From Oikopleura dioica (taxonomy: Eukaryota; Chordata; Appendicularia; Copelata; Oikopleuridae): a stretch of DNA of 64,000 nt. The stretch covers positions 8,254,501 to 8,318,500 of the forward strand of contig OU015568.1 in NCBI GenBank assembly GCA_907165135.1, in the 5' to 3' direction. Within the stretch, counting starts at the first letter, position 1; each line of letters starts with the position of its first letter. Shown piece after piece: positions 1 to 11,700 of this stretch. The position numbers and the translations under genes are program-made. The notes under the pieces were generated by a model that was not told the origin of the DNA, did not search any database, and saw only the letters and a list, made by a program, of their open reading frames with translations.

Positions 1-302
1 CTCAGGGTACGAGATCACGCCCCACTATCAATAGTCAAAATGATACCCAGCTTCTAGGGATTCTAAAACTGTTTTATACTCCAACCCTACTAAGCTAGAA
101 AAAAAGCTCATTTATTAGTGATTTTACCTAGTTATGAAACTATTACATGAAATATGCGTAAAAAATAGCGAACTAGATCGTTCAGGCATATAAGATTTTA
201 ACGACGCTACGATCGTAAACAAAAGGGGTCATTCATCAAATTTGTTCAGTCTTGAGAATAAGACCGAGCTCACATTTCAACAAAAAAAAAAACCCTAAGA
301 GT

Positions 303-2390
303 ATGAGCGTTCCTAGCATGACAAGAGAGTCAATACTACATTGGTTGAACAAAATAATTCCGAAGCTAAAGAGAACAACATCCCGAGCACAAACATGCAG
401 ACTACTAATTTCAATAGAAAGAAGCAATTTGAAGAAAGATAATCATGCTTCCACCTGGAGATATGTTGTTTTTACTATCAACAAATTAATTTTATTTGAT
501 GAAAATGATTCAGAACTCGAGAAATCGGGAACGACAGCTTTTCAAAAGAAGATTCTCAAGAGAAATCCAGGTCTTTCTGGAAAAAGATTAAATCGCTATG
601 ATATCAAAGAAGAGACTGGAAAATGGATTTATGGTATTGAATTGGAAAGAAAACTCATCTCAGCTGGAGGAGAAGCAATTGTATGGAAAGAAAGATTTGA
701 TGATCTTGATGTTGCTGTTCGAGTTCAAGCTTTTGACCCTTATCTTTTCACGGATAATTATGAAACGGCCTTCAAAATTTTCTTCGCATCAGGTAGATAG
801 ATTTCAAGACGGTGTGAAATTTGAGAACGGAAATAATGAACATTTAAGATTATCGCACGAAAAATAACACAATTCCATTGCATAAAAATGTCATCAAAAA
901 CTTTGTTAATATCGAGGTTTACGACAAAGACGATATGTACAAAGAAGATTGTGTTGGATGGATAACAATCATGGAGAAATGCGACAATGATCTGAGGACT
1001 TTATTGAGGAGTGGAAGATTGAATTTAGAAGAAAGGAAGAAAATCGCAAATGGAGTACGCCAAGGAACTCAGCATTTGAAGCGAATAGATATTCAACATT
1101 ATGATTTGAAGCCGGAAAATATTTTGATAAAGAATGGCGAAGCAAAAATAATTGATTTTGGTGTTGTAATGAACGCCTCTGGAAAGAAAAGTTTTCGGGA
1201 AATGGGCTACACCCGGAAAGGATCAAAGTACAAGTATTTTTACAGTTTGTGTAAGATTATTTTTTGCTGAGCAATCCTTTAAAAGTTTTAGTTTCTGGTT
1301 CACCTGCCTTTTCCCAAGTTCCTCAGCTAACAAGTGGTCATGGCGATTTGATAACAACTATCTTCGTGTTCATTTTTTGCGAATGGAAAACTGCTTGGAC
1401 TCTTTTATACAGGCCAGTCGAAAAAGAAGAAGAAAAAAGAAAATTTGATCTAATGATTAAGCAAACCAACGCGGACTGTATCCTCAGACAAGACCCGATT
1501 GAAGAAGAGATGTATGCAATTAAAAAAGTTGTTTCTCTTAGGGATTCAAACCCATATTTTTGCCTCGACGATCCAAATTTGACCAAATCATCTCAAATGT
1601 CAAGCTTGAAGCAACAGATGACAAAAGTGCATAACTTTAGTTTTCAAAATGTAACAAGGAATGTTGTTGACCAAAAATCATCGAACCTCTGTGTTCCAAT
1701 TACAGTTTCTTCTCTCATCAGATATTCAATTAAAGCAGATATGGGCTTTCTTGATAATTATAACAATCATTCATTTGAAAATATATTCACTACATTGGTC
1801 ATGATTGTTTATCCTCGAAGTTTGGCTGGAATGAATCTTGGCTCCGACGATAGAGAAAAAGAATATCAAGGAAGTGAAATAGAACTGCTTCTGAAAAGGA
1901 TAAAGTTTCCAACTTATTTGATGAGAAGTGGGTGGGAGATTATCAGAAAAATGGGATATCCGATGGTACCCGAGTCATTTTTCGATTATCAAAAAGGTTT
2001 GATTCAATATATATTCGATGAAATGGTGTGTACGTCAATAAAATATATTTAGAGACGCTTAACAGAACATTTTTCTTTACAAGGCCTCTATCTGTTACTG
2101 GAGCTTATCTTCTACCTGATGATTCTATTATTTTTCATCAAATGATTCTGGATCGCGTCGAAAACGATGAATATGTTCTCCAAAACACTATGTTATCAAT
2201 GGACGCACCAGTTATTCGAGTACCAGTTAATAGACTTTACTATAAGCCTGTTAACACTGTGAGATATAAAAACGGTATGATTAAAAAAATAATTGACGAC
2301 GATGGTGTAAATGAACAAATTGGAAACATGGAAACAGCAGAATGGTACCTTCTTCCCGATGCTTTCTCGGTCCGACTTACTCCAATTTAA
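303..2390 (+). CDS. Protein kinase with papain-like C-terminal domain (frame-broken)
   Basis: Chosen start is the ATG at 303. The kinase part shows the catalytic loop HYDLKPENILI and a DFG near 1085-1170. The lysine of the VAIK motif is replaced (VAVR near 710-720), so activity is uncertain. GT-AG introns fit at about 1250-1293 and 1996-2051. After the kinase comes a segment with Q-x5-C (QKSSNLC, ~1675), then a downstream His (FHQM, ~2140) and an Asn (LQNT, ~2180), the order of papain-like cysteine peptidases; this second assignment is inference. Two single-base frame changes lie at homopolymers near 780 (T run) and 863 (A run). They could be assembly errors or mark a decaying gene. A polyadenylation signal AATAAA overlaps the stop at 2390. 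Confidence 0.65.
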
Positions 2391-2477
2391 ATAAAAACGA
2401 GAAGACTAATCAAAACCTCAAAATAATTTCTGATCAATGTTATGACCTTATTATTATATGATTGTTTAAAATATATT

Positions 2478-2601
2478 GTCGGACGCATTTCGGTGGTAAA
2501 GGGGCCATCGTCCGCTCAAAGTTCTGAATTATCATTTGAGCTCAGTAAAAATTGTAATGGGCTGACGATGGCCCATTCTCTACCAGAACGCGTCCCATAA
2601 T
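2478..2601. repeat. Imperfect inverted repeat (small foldback)
   Basis: The two halves are near reverse complements: GGACGCATTTCGG with GGCCATCGTC on the left answers GACGATGGCC with AACGCGTCCC on the right, around an AT-rich loop. It lies between the convergent 3' ends of the kinase and the ER thioredoxin gene. It could be a small MITE or a stem-loop affecting 3' ends. No target duplication was identified. Confidence 0.5.
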
Positions 2602-2652
2602 AAATTTAAAATCATCATATCAACAATAGTGAACTACCAACATTCCATGTTG

Positions 2653-3413
2653 TTACAATTCATCGTGTTTATATTTGTAGTATCCATGAAAAACCTCTTT
2701 TGCAGTTTTAAGAATTTCCGACGAGTGGTTGTAGTAAAAAGCCTTATCATCTTTACGCATCGTATTCACTGCCCATGGGATGATGTCTCCATGGGGCTCC
2801 AAAAAGTAAAATCGCGGGAAATAATGAGCGTTCGCAATTTTAGGATCCCAGTGAGATTGCGACTCTTCGTAACCTATTAAAAATATTTTTGAAGAAAGGT
2901 ATAAAAAAGGCATCACCTAAGAAGTTCACAACATGAAAATGCTTGCTTATGCGCAAGAGCTCTTGATCATTCTTGAATTCCTCTCTAATTGAGCGGCAAT
3001 GGACACAATCGTCGCAATCTTCTGGAATAATAAGGAGCAAGATAGGTTTATCATCCGCGAACTCTTCGGTAGCATCAAGAATATTAACCCAGTCGTAGTA
3101 CTCGCCCCAACCACGTGGTTCACGAGCGCCTGCCCAGCCAAGATCAACGTTCTCTAGAAATATTTAGTCAATGAAACCTATCAGAAAAAGTCCGGACAAG
3201 TTGTTTCCGGAAAAAAGTCAATTCAACACTACCTTCTAACGAAAAAAATCCTTCAAGTCATTATTCTAGCCATCTTCTGTAAAAATTTTATTTACCGGAG
3301 TGATGAGGGATCTCCGCGATCTCCGCATTATCCAAGTTGTTGACATTTTCCTCATCATAAACCACATCGAAGCAGGAAGCGACCGTGGCGAGCCCTAGCT
3401 TCAAAAGCTTCAT
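2653..3413 (-). CDS. ER thioredoxin-fold protein, TXNDC12/AGR-like
   Basis: Three exons on the minus strand (3296-3413, 2917-3153, 2653-2873) with GT-AG introns of 142 and 43 bp. The protein starts with a short hydrophobic leader (MKLLKLGLATVASC), has a thioredoxin-type CXXC (CVHC in EDCDDCVHCRSI) after a KPILLLIIP strand, then a FPRFYFLEPHG strand, and ends in KHDEL. That architecture (leader, single CXXC thioredoxin fold, KDEL-type retention signal) is that of ERp18/AGR family oxidoreductases of the endoplasmic reticulum lumen. The extra Cys three residues before the CXXC is unusual. The family assignment is firm; the exact orthologue is not. Confidence 0.8.
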
Positions 3414-3625
3414 ATTTTCCTTCTCTCTTTTCGAAAAATGAACAAAGATGAAAAAATAGTATGCACGAGATTTAAAACCCTAACGCCACATCGCCTAGCG
3501 CCTGTACCGGCACCAAAAATACCATCAAATGTCAATTTATTAAAAGATTGTTCCGCTCAAGTGAATCTGAGAAATCTCATATTAAAAACTGGGCCACTGA
3601 ACTTTTGACCTTGTTTACAGAAAAT

Positions 3626-5072
3626 TTACTTTCGGGAGGAAAGCTCCTTGGAGACTTCGATGAACATGGCGACGGTTTCTTCTGCGGTGGGGATGATTTG
3701 GTCGGCTGGGAGGAGGAAGCCGTAAGCACCGGTATCTCGGAGCTCAAGAACCCAGGAGAGAGTGACGCCTGAAAATATAGAGCGAGGATTTTCAACAATA
3801 AATTACCAAGATCTCTGTAAGAGTAATCCTCAGTAGTTCCACCAGCGGGGTAGCCAACGACATCTCTGGATTGTCCGACTCGGTAGACCTTTCCGTGGAC
3901 GTTGTAGAGCGCGGTCTGCATTCTGTTTGAAACTCGGGTCTGGTACTCGATATCTGCTGGGTCTTCTGGAATGGCTGTTCGGCCAGTCGCCCATGGAGGC
4001 ATAATAAGTTGCGAGTAACTACAGTAAAATTAGGTTTTCACTCTCTCAATAAAGTATGGAAAGTAAGATTACCTGTGGACAGAAAGTTGAGCTTCGATGT
4101 CTCCACCTCCAGCATTTCTAAGTTGATGAAACCAATCTCTCCAAATTGAAGCTTCTTTAGTAGTGAATGGTGCTTCACCCGCGTAAGTACTGGAGCACTG
4201 GCTCGAACTGCCACCAACAGTCAAATGACCAACCGGGAATTGTCGGTTCAAATCGGTACCAGGACAGTTGCTTCCGTCATTGGGCTCTCGGTTTTTTCGC
4301 CACATTCGGTCGGAATCGTGGGAATATTGGTAGCCGTCGGGGTTGGCGGAAACGATGATGTACCAGTTGTGCTCGAGGATGCTGGTGAGGTCATCCATTG
4401 AGTAGGAAGGAGGAGTAAGATCGACGCCATTGACTGCAGATTTGACCATGTGGATAAAATATCGGCAAGTAGCTAGAAATTTTATTGTTTTCAAATGATA
4501 GGTGTTGGTTTTTTGTAACCTGGGGTAATCCATTCTCGAGCGTGAACATTGCATTCAATAAAGATCTTCTTCTTGTCGCTAGTTGGATCTTGATCGCCAA
4601 TGTGGACACCGTAGACGTTGTTGCCTCCATAAGTTTCGCCAAGAACTTCGGCAGAAACGAGCACGTTATCGACATTAGCAAGAATCCAGCTTTCCAGTTG
4701 AGGGTAAGTCAAATACTGGTCATATGGAAGGTCGAGATCTCTGAGTCCTTTGGTGGCTCGCTCTTGCTCGTTTTTCTGCTGATCGATGACGAAACCGACA
4801 TCGTCGATGATCGGAAGGATGTCCACGTGATCGCCGAATCGCTCGATGAAAGCCTCGGAATCCTCCTCGGAGAGCATGAAATCAGCTTTTTGAGTGTACG
4901 TAAGATACTCGACATGTTCCGGCTCCCACATATCGACACTGGTCAATCGCTCAAGAAAAGCTCCGACTTCGATGCTCGTGTGTGCATCGTCCCAGGATGT
5001 TCTCAAAACTTTGTAGCCGACGTAGTCCTGTCGGCCGAAAGCCAAAGGAGCGAGTGCTGAAAAAATCTTCAT
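3626..5072 (-). CDS. Secreted M14 metallo-carboxypeptidase (A/B type), copy 1
   Basis: Four minus-strand exons. A short signal-like start ([13 protein letters not shown]) is followed by an activation propeptide, then the M14 zinc motif HxxE (NVHAREW). NPDG, DLNRQF (substrate-binding Asn-Arg), the third zinc His in SVH just before an intron, and [10 protein letters not shown] (general-base Glu and the mobile Tyr) follow. All key residues of a zinc carboxypeptidase are present. Such enzymes are secreted zymogens that trim C-terminal residues, usually in digestion. A paralogue with the same layout lies at 15.3-20.1 kb beyond the ZNFX1-like gene. Introns (38-50 bp) have GT-AG borders. Confidence 0.85.
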
Positions 5073-5756
5073 TTTTTGAGATCAATTTTGAAAGCGCGGA
5101 AAAAGAAGTAGAAATAAGTGACATCTGAAAGTTTCTCAGCAATTTTAGTAGCGGAAGTTTTCAAACAAAACTCAGACGTGGGAATCACAAAGTAAAAAGC
5201 AGGCAATACAGTACTTAGTTAAGAAGGTGCATCGAGTGATCGTGAAGAAGATTTTTTGTTAGAATATCCTTTTTTTCCAGAATATCACCTATGAAAAAAT
5301 ATGGCGAAGTATGAAACAAACTCAATTAAAGTTACGATAAATTTGATAAAAGCTCTAGAATAAAAAGTTAAAATGCACGAAAACAAGTTCGACGAATTCT
5401 CAGCTTCATTGACCTTGCGCCATGCTGAGCGAGAGCAATGAGTCACAAAAGGGAAAACTACGGGTGTGGGAAACATCCCTCGGCTAAACGAACGCTTGCA
5501 AATTTGATTACTATTTTCACCAAGAGAAATAGGTAGAAATGAAGAAAATTTACTGTTCATAAAAATCATTGTCACTGCGCTCGCTCATTTTTGATCCATT
5601 TTTATGGCCCTGAACGACCTTTTCTATTTATCTGCGACTCATCTGTCGCGTCAGAGAATAAATACAGAAGACTTTTACATTTTTCACATAGATTTGTGAT
5701 TCAGACCGGTATCCGTTACGACCTCAGACTTCAACACCTGAAGAGAAAACGTAAAA
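5073..5756. other. Intergenic region between divergent genes
   Basis: Divergent 5' region between carboxypeptidase copy 1 (minus) and the ZNFX1-like gene (plus). It should hold both promoters. I see no convincing ORF, tRNA or repeat; a short TATTTAT box-like stretch lies near 5630. Confidence 0.4.
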
Positions 5757-8700
5757 ATGGACCGTGGCCGCGGAAATCGCGGTTCACGAGGCCGTGGGAA
5801 CTCTGGACGTGGCAGTAGGGGCGGAAGAGGCCGAGGAAGAGGTGGTGGAGCAGGTGGAAGTCCTTACATTCCAAAATTCCCAATCGGCGCTGGAAAAATC
5901 CAAGAAGCACTTGATGATCCCTCAGCTGATCTTGGTGCTTTAGTGAGTTCACCCGGGTTCAAAAAGCTTCTAAGCACAGACTCGTTTACTGGAGAAAATA
6001 AGATCTATGGTCAGTTCAAGAAAACTCTAGCGCTGATGCAAAAGCTTTTTCGAAATCTTCCAAGGAAAGGCTCTCAACTTTATCCAGAATGACGACTAGG
6101 TTCGTGAGGACTTGGTCCGTGTGACTAGGTTCGTGGTGGGTTCTGCCAGAGTATTGAAATCGGCCTATATTTTGGGGCAGTAAGGGAGATGGGTTGATGA
6201 CTAGGTTCGTGTGACTAGGTTCGTGAAATTTTAAATCGAAAAATTTTGGGGCAATAAGGAAATGGCTTGATGACTAGGTTCGTGTGACTAGGTTCGTGAA
6301 AATTAAAAAATAAAAAAATGTGGGACTATATTTGCCAAATGAGTGAACTTCACGAACCTAGTCCCACGAACCTAGTCATCAACCCATTTCCCTTACTGCC
6401 CGAAAATGCTGAAGATAAAAAAAATACATATAAAAATCCAAATTCCACGAACCAAGTCTCACGAACCTAGTCACACGAACCTAGTCTTCAAGCCATTTCC
6501 CTTACTGCCCCAAAATTTTTTCTATTTAAAATTTCAAGAACCTAGTCACACGAACCTAGTCTTCAAGCCATTTCTCTACTGCCCCAAAATTGTGAAGATA
6601 CAAAAAAATACATATAAAAATCCAAATTCCACGAACCTAGTCCCACGAACCTAGTCATCAACCCATTTCCCTTACTGCCCGAAAATGCTGAAGATAAAAA
6701 AAATACATATAAAAATCCAAATTCCACGAACCAAGTCTCACGAACCTAGTCACACGAACCTAGTCTTCAAGCCATTTCCCTTACTGCCCCAAAATTTTTT
6801 CTATTTAAAATTTCAAGAACCTAGTCACACGAACCTAGTCTTCAAGCCATTTCTCTACTGCCCCAAAATTGTGAAGATACAAAAAAATACATATAAAAAT
6901 CCAAATTCCACGAACCTACTCACACGAACCATTTTTTCCGACATGGCACCCACGAACCTAGTCACACGAACCTAGTCCTCACGAACCTGGTCATCGGTCT
7001 CACTTTATCCACCTCCTAATTTTCTAAATGCAAAATATGGAAAATGATAAAAGCCAAAAATAGTACGAGTGCAGAAGTTGCACTTCTTCAAATCGCCAAA
7101 TCTAAGCTTTTTGAACAAACTCTTCCTATGCATCTAACGACATCGTCTGGCTTGAAAAATCTTGTCAACGAAATCAATGCGATTTTGGACGTTTGCTCCG
7201 ATTATGTGGAGTTTTTCTGCATCTCGCATTCTGATGACATCGAGTGGGTGGAGATGGTATGCAACACCATGAGCTCTCACAGAGTTGCAGTTATGAATAA
7301 AAATGCTCAAACGAAGGCAATTGCAATTATGGAGAAACAAGAAGAACTCAAAGAAAACTATCAAGCCAGAGTTACAAACTAAAATCGATAAATTATATAC
7401 TATAATTTACCAACTCTTATTCAAGCTCAAGAAAATGATCCGGACAACATCAAGAAAAGGCCAATCTATCCAACTGTCCAAGAACTTACTTCCACCAACC
7501 ATATTCACCAAGGAAGGGACGAACGAGATCGAGAACTCGACGCTTTGGCATTGAAAGTAAATGGGCCTTACAACTCTATCGAAGAATATGCGAAAAAACT
7601 ATTTGATATAACCCGAGAAGATTTCATGCGCCCTCTGCGCAATGGTATCCGGACGTTCATGGAAAACAAGAAGGTTGAAGAAACCACAGTATATCAACGA
7701 AGCAGTTACAGAGACAAAAGACAGATGCTAAAACGTATAACTGATGTCAACATCTACACTGCCGAACCATTAGGTGGATCAAAAGCCAAAAACAACAGAG
7801 GGTCAGTATTCAAGCTTAAATTTACTTCTCGTCGAAAGATCAACTGGGATCGAGCAAAATGCCTGATGCACGGATCCTTGCTTGTGTTGACCTGCGATCT
7901 TTTCAAGATGATGAAAACCTTGTCTTGGCCGTCGTCGCTGGAACGGATAATGCTAAAAGGGTATTCTTGAAATACAAATTATGCAAGGAAACATCAAACC
8001 AGGAATGTTAAAAATGATTTAATTGATGAATTTTGAATTTCTTACTTTGTTATTAATCTTGAAAAGCTACCGAATACGACATGCTTGAGAGCAAGGCATT
8101 CTTCCTCCCCGTGAAGAATGTCCTCGAGCGACTTCAAGCTGATGATTTCAACCGAATTCCCTTTCAGAATATCCTTGTCACTGGAACTGATGGCAGATTG
8201 GATCGAACTCCAAGCAATCCGCCCTACTTGGATGATCAGGATACAATTTACAATATGAACTCATTGTTCAAAAATCCGCCAGAGAATCCGAATATTTTTG
8301 TCCGAGACCAGAGTTGGAATAATGAAACAAGCATGATAATCAAAGAAGAACAGCTACGAGCCATGAAATCCGCTCTTCAAGGCTCTGTCAGTGTCATTCA
8401 AGGACCTCCTGGCACTGGCAAAACCTTCATCGCGAAGCTTGTCATGCGATGTCTTCTCGATAATAAAGACCATTGGTATGGTGACCAACGAACACCGATC
8501 CTGCTCATTTGCTACACCAATCACGCCTTGGATCAATTTCTTGAAGGAATACACGAGTTTGAGCAGTCTATCGTTCGATATGGGGGCCGTACTAAGAGTG
8601 ACATTGTCCAACAGTACACAATTCACGAGCAGCGAAGAAGAGTGACATTCAACAAAAGTCTCTGGAAGCAAGTTAAAGTAGCAGAACGATCAGTGGAAGA

Positions 8701-11700
8701 GATTCAAAGCAAGCGATATGTCTTCGAAAGAGATTTCGAACTGGCCTTTACGGATGTCATTGCTCCTGAAAAATTGTACGATGCAGACGCCATCACAGAA
8801 GAGCAGTATCAAACAATTGTTGGTGATTTACAAGCAAGCATGGATGCTGGAACTTTTAACTACATCTCTCAGCCGATTGGTGAACAGCCAAAGAGCCACG
8901 CGCTCAACCTTCTGAAAGTCTGGCTCAGACTTGATTACTTGAGCCAGTTGAATAATCTTGTTCAAAATTTGCATGCAATGGAAAACTACGTCGAAGAAGA
9001 ACTATTTGATGATGAGGATGAGGAAAATGTCGAAAGAATGAGTTTTGAGCACATAGAAGATCAGAGAAGAAAGAAAAATGCCCGAATGAGACACGAGGAA
9101 AATATTCGCAAGGAAATTATTCGACATGTTTTCAGCCAACCTTCAATGAAACAGCATGAAGAAAATGAAAGAGCCAAATGGAACAGTCAAGCAAATCAAA
9201 CTAACCAAGGACAGAAAAAATCTAAAAAGAAGGGGAAAGAGGAAGAAAACAACAACAATGCTCCTGGATTCTCCCAAGAAATGTTTAATGCGAAGTATGT
9301 TCACTTAGCAGAGAAATGGATTCGCAAGTTACGACGAGAGGAAAAATGGGTGATTGACACTGCATATGAAAATGCTGGCGCTTGCCGAAAGACTCAAGAA
9401 CAACTTTGGGATGAAGCACTTCGAGGAAATTATCAGAATCGTCAGCTTTGGTACGGAAGCGTCATCGAAAAATATCAGGAAAAAATGCAGTCGAAGCTTG
9501 AAGAATCCAACAACGAGATAAAAGAGGCAGAAGAAGGACTTGCGAATGTTCGTATTCTTCAGGATACGCACATCTGCAAGCAATTTAGACTTGTAGCAAT
9601 GACAGCAACTATTGCGACCAAGAATTTCAGACTTATTCAAAACCTCGGTTGCAAAATCGTGATGGCAGAAGAAAGTGCCGAACTTCCAGAAAGTCATCTT
9701 GTCGCTTGTTTGACAGAACATACTCAGCAGATGATCTTAATTGGAGATCACCAGCAATTGCGGCCAAAAGTGAACTGCTACGAGCTTGAAAAGAAATGTA
9801 ATTTAGACATTTCGCTCTTTGAGAGACTCATCAAAAACAACTTCGAATTCGTCCGACTCGGCGAGCAACATCGAATGCAGCCGAATATTTCAACCTTCAT
9901 GTCAACTTGCTTCTACGAAAATCTCAAGAATCATGTCTCGACTAACAATCGCGAGTCTGACAAAGTTCTCTATTTCGGCGACCGTGGGCGGGTGCAGTTT
10001 ATAAATTATGGACTTATTGAAAACCAATTGCCAGAATACTCTGAAGCTGCTGATGATGATGGCACCTCCAAATCAAATGCGATGGAAGATGAGTATGTTT
10101 TCCTGATCGCTGAGCTCCTAATCAAAGCCGGTTACGACGCCAGTAAAATCACCATCCTTACCTTCTACATCGGTCAATTTTTCCAAATCAGGGAAAAAGT
10201 TCGCTTACTACCTAAAGATAATCGTCCTGACGTTCAGACCGTTGACAACTATCAAGGTCAGGAAAATCAAGTGGTTATTTTGTCAACTGTCCGATCAAAC
10301 TCTGACTTCAAAGGTGGCTTTGCTACGATCAAAAATCGAGCCTGTGTTGCACTCAGCCGAGCTCGAAGTGCACTCATCGTTGTTGGCAACTTGGAAATGC
10401 TCCGAAATGCGGGAAGCTCGGACAATGTTTGGATAAAGATCATGCGACATGCTGAAAAAGAAGGAGTTGTTTCTGAAGGACTGAAACTCGAGTGTCCATG
10501 GCATCCAATTTACAAGACTGTGATTCCCTACGTTAAAAAGCAAGAGTTCCAAAGAGCAGTGAAAGCAGCTTTTCCATTGGGCGGCTGCACTTTTCCATGT
10601 CCAACAACTTTTAGTTGCGGCCATCGTTGTCCGAAAACTTGCCATAATCCTGAAGAGCATCAATTATATCAATGCGGCGTTATGGTTCGAAAAAATCTTC
10701 CATGTGGACATGAAGCTACAATCAAATGTCACATAAAGCCTGAAAACTGGAACTGTCAGGCGAATTGCGAAAGAGAAATAAGCTCATGTGGCCACGGTTG
10801 CAAGGAGAAATGCTATGTCAAATGCTCGTCGAGTAACTGCAAAGAACCGGTTCAGAAAACCTGTGGTGTGTGCAATAATACTGTCACCAAAGAATGTCGA
10901 AAGCGAAAAGAGCTTGAGAAGCCATGCAAGCAGAAGTGCATTTTCAAAATGAAAACTTGTGGTCACGAGTGTAGAAAGTACTGTCATTCCGAAGCAGATC
11001 ACCATGCTGATCCTTGTTTGAAACCTTGTGAAGACAAGTTGCCTTGTGGTCACCCGTGTCCTCTTCTTTGTAAGGATCACACGACTAGCGATGTTCATGA
11101 AAAATATCAATGCAAAAAACAATGTGAACGATCCTGTAAGAAGTGCGGAAAAGCCAGCTGCAATGAATTGTGCTTTGTTGAATGCAAAACTTGTGTTCTT
11201 CCAGTGGATAAAAAGCTGCCTTGTGAACATGTCGGGAAGAACGTGCCATGTAATGTGGCTCCTGAAGATTTTCCCTGTCAAACTAGCTGCAAACGAATGC
11301 TACAGTGTGGACATCAATGCAATCTTAGATGCTTCGAAGACTGTGCAACTGCCAAGTGCCAGAAAATGGTACCGAAAGAGCTCCCATGTACACACAATGC
11401 AAAAATGCCATGTTTTATTGACCCTCAAGACTATCAATGTAAGAAGAAATGCAAGAAAGAGTATGAATGCGGTCATCCTTGTGTGCAAAAATGCTTTGAA
11501 AGTTGTGACAGAATGAAATGTACAGTACTCAAACCATTTGAAAGAAGCTGCGAGGAAATTTTTCAAATTATTATTTATCAAGTTAATAAGACTTCGGTCA
11601 AAATTATATTTTAAAGAACTATTTTTGAAAATCAAACAGCACATTATCGGTGTCCCATGCAATGGAGATTTTAAACTCGAACCTTGCGACGTCGTCGTCA

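Noticed and set aside
6406-6975. Two similar ORFs of 82 and 96 codons
   Set aside because: They are by-products of the duplicated foldback repeat and have no protein-like features.
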